In this document: in pieces, positions 38,761 through 38,869 of the stretch
Layout of the letters: each line of letters begins with the position of its first letter
Position numbering within the stretch: the stretch's first letter is position 1
Assembly: GCA_018396655.1 (NCBI GenBank)
Contig: JAGTQF010000010.1
Location: forward strand, 1 to 38,869
Source of the DNA: Candidatus Bathyarchaeota archaeon
GTDB lineage: Archaea; Thermoproteota; Bathyarchaeia; Bathyarchaeales; DTEX01
Length of the DNA stretch: 38,869 nt
Reading direction: 5' to 3'
Position numbers and translations under genes: made by a program
The notes under the pieces: generated by a model
Told to the model about the DNA's origin: nothing
Seen by the model: only the letters and a program-made list of their open reading frames with translations
The model's database searches: none

Positions 38761-38869
38761 CTAAAGGAAGACTATATCTATCCTGTTTATTGTCAATAGA
38801 ATCATTTGAAAGCCATCTTTACTCTTATAGTGCCTTAATAAACTCTCAACCGGTACCAATTACAAGACT

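Overview
This is an archaeal chromosomal window, probably TACK/Bathyarchaeia-like judging from its ESCRT-III/CdvB-like protein, Mre11-Rad50, minimal SufBC and overall gene style. It carries about 35 supportable protein genes and one tRNA-Glu(CTC) with an encoded CCA. Housekeeping content includes pgk, a bacterial-type (class I) gap, prs, mre11-rad50, sufCB, an agmatinase-family gene and a 5-FCL-like gene. There are carbohydrate genes (GH51, GH2, a PfkB kinase, two MFS transporters, a sugar nucleotidyltransferase), surface-polysaccharide genes at the left edge and a HEPN-MNT toxin-antitoxin pair. The most interesting locus is 10622-14075 (minus strand). It is a tightly overlapping three-gene operon encoding a compact SMC ATPase whose head motifs read like eukaryotic Smc5/Smc6, a candidate kleisin, and a tandem winged-helix KITE protein with a MAGE/Nse3-like C-terminal motif. 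I interpret this as a putative archaeal Smc5/6-like complex. Secondary signals are decayed C-glycoside-deglycosidase/Gfo-Idh gene debris at 17.2-17.9 kb, interleaved inverted repeats over the 3' end of a transglutaminase gene, a 9-bp dyad upstream of a HypE-like gene, an AbrB-like remnant with no start codon, and a CdvB-like gene coupled to a small two-TM protein. All family calls come from reading motifs by eye; no database search or alignment was run.
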